A stretch of DNA of 64,000 bases, from assembly GCF_900129295.1 (NCBI RefSeq), contig NZ_FQUU01000010.1, positions 114,387 through 178,386 of the forward strand, given 5' to 3'. Under the pieces are notes generated by a model, which had not been told where the DNA came from, did no database searches, and worked only from the letters and a program-made list of their open reading frames with translations. The translations under genes and the position numbers were made by a program. This document shows, piece by piece, positions 62,544 through 64,000 of the stretch; position 1 is the first letter of the stretch, and every line of letters starts with the position of its first letter. This DNA comes from Flavisolibacter ginsengisoli DSM 18119 (GTDB taxonomy: Bacteria; Bacteroidota; Bacteroidia; Chitinophagales; Chitinophagaceae).

Positions 62544-63728
62544 ATGTCATTGTATTCTAAAAGGGGAGTGTCCGCACAAAAGGAAGAGGTGCATGCAGCA
62601 ACCAGAAATATTGATAAGGGTCTTTACCCCAAAGCATTCTGTAAGATCTATAAAGACTTATTGGGAAACGATGAAAACTGGATCAATGTAATGCATGCCG
62701 ATGGTGCAGGCACAAAAAGCATACTTGCCTACCTGTACTGGAAAGAAACAGGAGATGTTTCTGTTTGGAAAGGTATAGCACAGGATGCCATTGTAATGAA
62801 CCTTGATGATCTTCTCTGCGTAGGTATATATGATAAGATATTGTTTTCTTCTTCCATAGATAGAAATAAGCACCTCTTGCCCGGAGAAGTATTAAAAACA
62901 TTGATAGAAGGGACACAGGCATTTTTAGATACTATGAGGGATTTTGATGTGGACATTGCCTTCCTCGGTGGTGAAACAGCGGATGTAGGTGATGTGGTAA
63001 GAACCATTGCAGTTAATGGCACTATGGCTGCCAGGTGGCCGAAAGATAAATTGGTAACCAATGAAAAAATAGCCAGGGGCAATGTTATAGTAGGACTGGC
63101 AAGTTATGGCAGGTCTACTTATGAAAATGAATACAATAGTGGTATCGGAAGCAATGGATTGACCAGTGCCCGGCATGATGTATTAAATAAGTTTTACGCG
63201 GAAAACTTTCCGGAAACTTTTGAACCTTCCTTAAACAGTGACGTGGTTTATATTGGTCAGCACAAATTGCTGGATCCCATCACAGTTTCATTTAGAGAAG
63301 AAAGATATGAAACCAATATAGGCAAACTCATTCTATCGCCTACACGAACATTTGCTCCGGTAGTAAAAACAATCCTGGAAGAACATTTTGATGATATCAA
63401 TGGATTGATCCACTGTAGTGGTGGCGGACAGACCAAGTGTATGAAATATGTTCCGGACAATGTGAATATTGTAAAGGATAATTTAATTGCTGCCCCTGAG
63501 ATCTTTAATATTATTCAACAGGCTAGTGGTGCAGATGAAAAAGAAATGTACCAGGTTTTCAATATGGGTTGCCGCCTTGAGATCTATACCAATGAAGAAA
63601 CTGCCGGCCAGTTGATCAATATCGCCAATGAATTCGGCATAGATGCACAGGTGATAGGTAGGGTAGAAGAAGGCAATAAAGAATTGGAAATTATCACCGG
63701 CGATAAAAAGATCAATTATAATTTCTAA
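62544..63728 (+). CDS. purM: Phosphoribosylformylglycinamidine cyclo-ligase (AIR synthase)
   Basis: 394 residues, the longer Bacteroidota version of PurM. It closes the imidazole ring to form AIR with ATP in purine synthesis. The start YSKRGVSAQKEEV, the N-terminal HADGAGTKSILAY, MNLDDLLCVG and AFLGGETADVGD are characteristic, and IHCSGGGQTKCM is the C-terminal ATP-binding part. With purC it is one of two separate purine genes in this half of the window. Confidence 0.92.
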   Translation: MSLYSKRGVSAQKEEVHAATRNIDKGLYPKAFCKIYKDLLGNDENWINVMHADGAGTKSILAYLYWKETGDVSVWKGIAQDAIVMNLDDLLCVGIYDKILFSSSIDRNKHLLPGEVLKTLIEGTQAFLDTMRDFDVDIAFLGGETADVGDVVRTIAVNGTMAARWPKDKLVTNEKIARGNVIVGLASYGRSTYENEYNSGIGSNGLTSARHDVLNKFYAENFPETFEPSLNSDVVYIGQHKLLDPITVSFREERYETNIGKLILSPTRTFAPVVKTILEEHFDDINGLIHCSGGGQTKCMKYVPDNVNIVKDNLIAAPEIFNIIQQASGADEKEMYQVFNMGCRLEIYTNEETAGQLINIANEFGIDAQVIGRVEEGNKELEIITGDKKINYNF

Positions 63729-63796
63729 ACTAAATAATTAAGTCCTGAATTAGCTTGCTTTTACATTTTCATGAATTATTGGGGTTAATCAGAAGC

Positions 63797-63882
63797 CCTT
63801 TGCGTATTCTTTGCGTGGTTCTCTCTCTTTGCGCACTTGGCGATACTCAGTAACGCAAAGAGTGCAAAGATGTTCGCAAAGG
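63797..63882. repeat. Imperfect inverted repeat built of CTTTGCG units
   Basis: The left arm has CCCTTTGCG, TTCTTTGCG and CTCTTTGCGC; the right arm has AACGCAAAG, AGTGCAAAG and TTCGCAAAG. Each CTTTGCG-type element in one arm finds its complement in the other, so a long hairpin of about 85 bases is possible. Similar repeats occur between genes of many Bacteroidota, by recollection. Confidence 0.65.
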
Positions 63883-64000
63883 ATCCTTTAGGTTAATATT
63901 AGTTCATAGACATAATAGAATAGCAGAGAGAAGAAAGATTAAGAATTTTGTGGAAGGAAAGTGAGGTGAACTTTGCAAAGGAATAGACCGAGGGTCTTAT

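Overview
The window comes from a member of the Bacteroidota, most likely the Chitinophagaceae. The evidence is a giant PKD-repeat protein with a gliding-motility/type IX secretion C-terminal domain followed by a PorP/SprF gene, TonB receptors with carboxypeptidase-like N-terminal domains, almost no Shine-Dalgarno sequences, TAnnTTTG-like boxes just upstream of starts, and an eight-to-nine-hundred-residue style of outer-membrane receptor. No rRNA, tRNA or CRISPR array was seen.

The two flanks are ordinary chromosome. Left (0-13.3 kb): pyrimidine genes pyrR, pyrB and pyrE with coaD and a Nudix hydrolase, a periplasmic heavy-metal-binding protein, the 1441-residue PKD protein with PorP/SprF, a BlaR1-like peptidase/BlaI pair, and a YdeI-type protein. 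Right (27.6-64 kb): a PfkB-family sugar kinase, membrane pyrophosphatase, recF, two Fe-S electron-transfer proteins, an ATP-grasp protein, LysE, DinB and DoxX family proteins, a second PyrR-like phosphoribosyltransferase, a phosphoglucomutase-type enzyme, pcm, a penicillin acylase, trhO, a haem-type uptake locus (unknown protein, TonB receptor, binding protein, permease, ATPase), purC, a TonB receptor with a FAS1 lipoprotein, holA, ribF and purM.

Between them (about 13.4-27.0 kb) lies an AT-richer accessory island. It holds about 15 small unrelated genes, nearly all on the minus strand, most of them secreted, lipoprotein or membrane proteins of unknown function. The gaps between them are filled by imperfect palindromes of 125-145 bases. 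Each starts just upstream of one gene's ATG with a GCTAACG-like box and ends, often inside the stop codon of the next gene, with a CGTTA- or GTTGCC-like box, with an inner pair resembling GGCTTT/AAAGCC. This is the layout of integron attC sites and gene cassettes. No integrase is present, so the island looks like a cassette array without an integrase (CALIN-like).

An intact IS1111/IS110-type element (24965-26437) is inserted inside one attC-like site, and a 191-base internally deleted relative sits at the equivalent position of another. The non-coding region after the transposase can fold into two stem-loops. The internal loops of the first carry segments matching both flanks of the insertion, and those of the second carry segments matching both ends of the element. 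This is the arrangement expected of a bridge RNA/seekRNA that directs the element into attC sites. Two near-identical 310-base hairpin-ended elements also sit in the island, each at the broken end of a gene. The attC/IS/guide-RNA combination is the main discovery candidate. It rests on base-by-base reading and needs folding, covariance-model and comparative searches.
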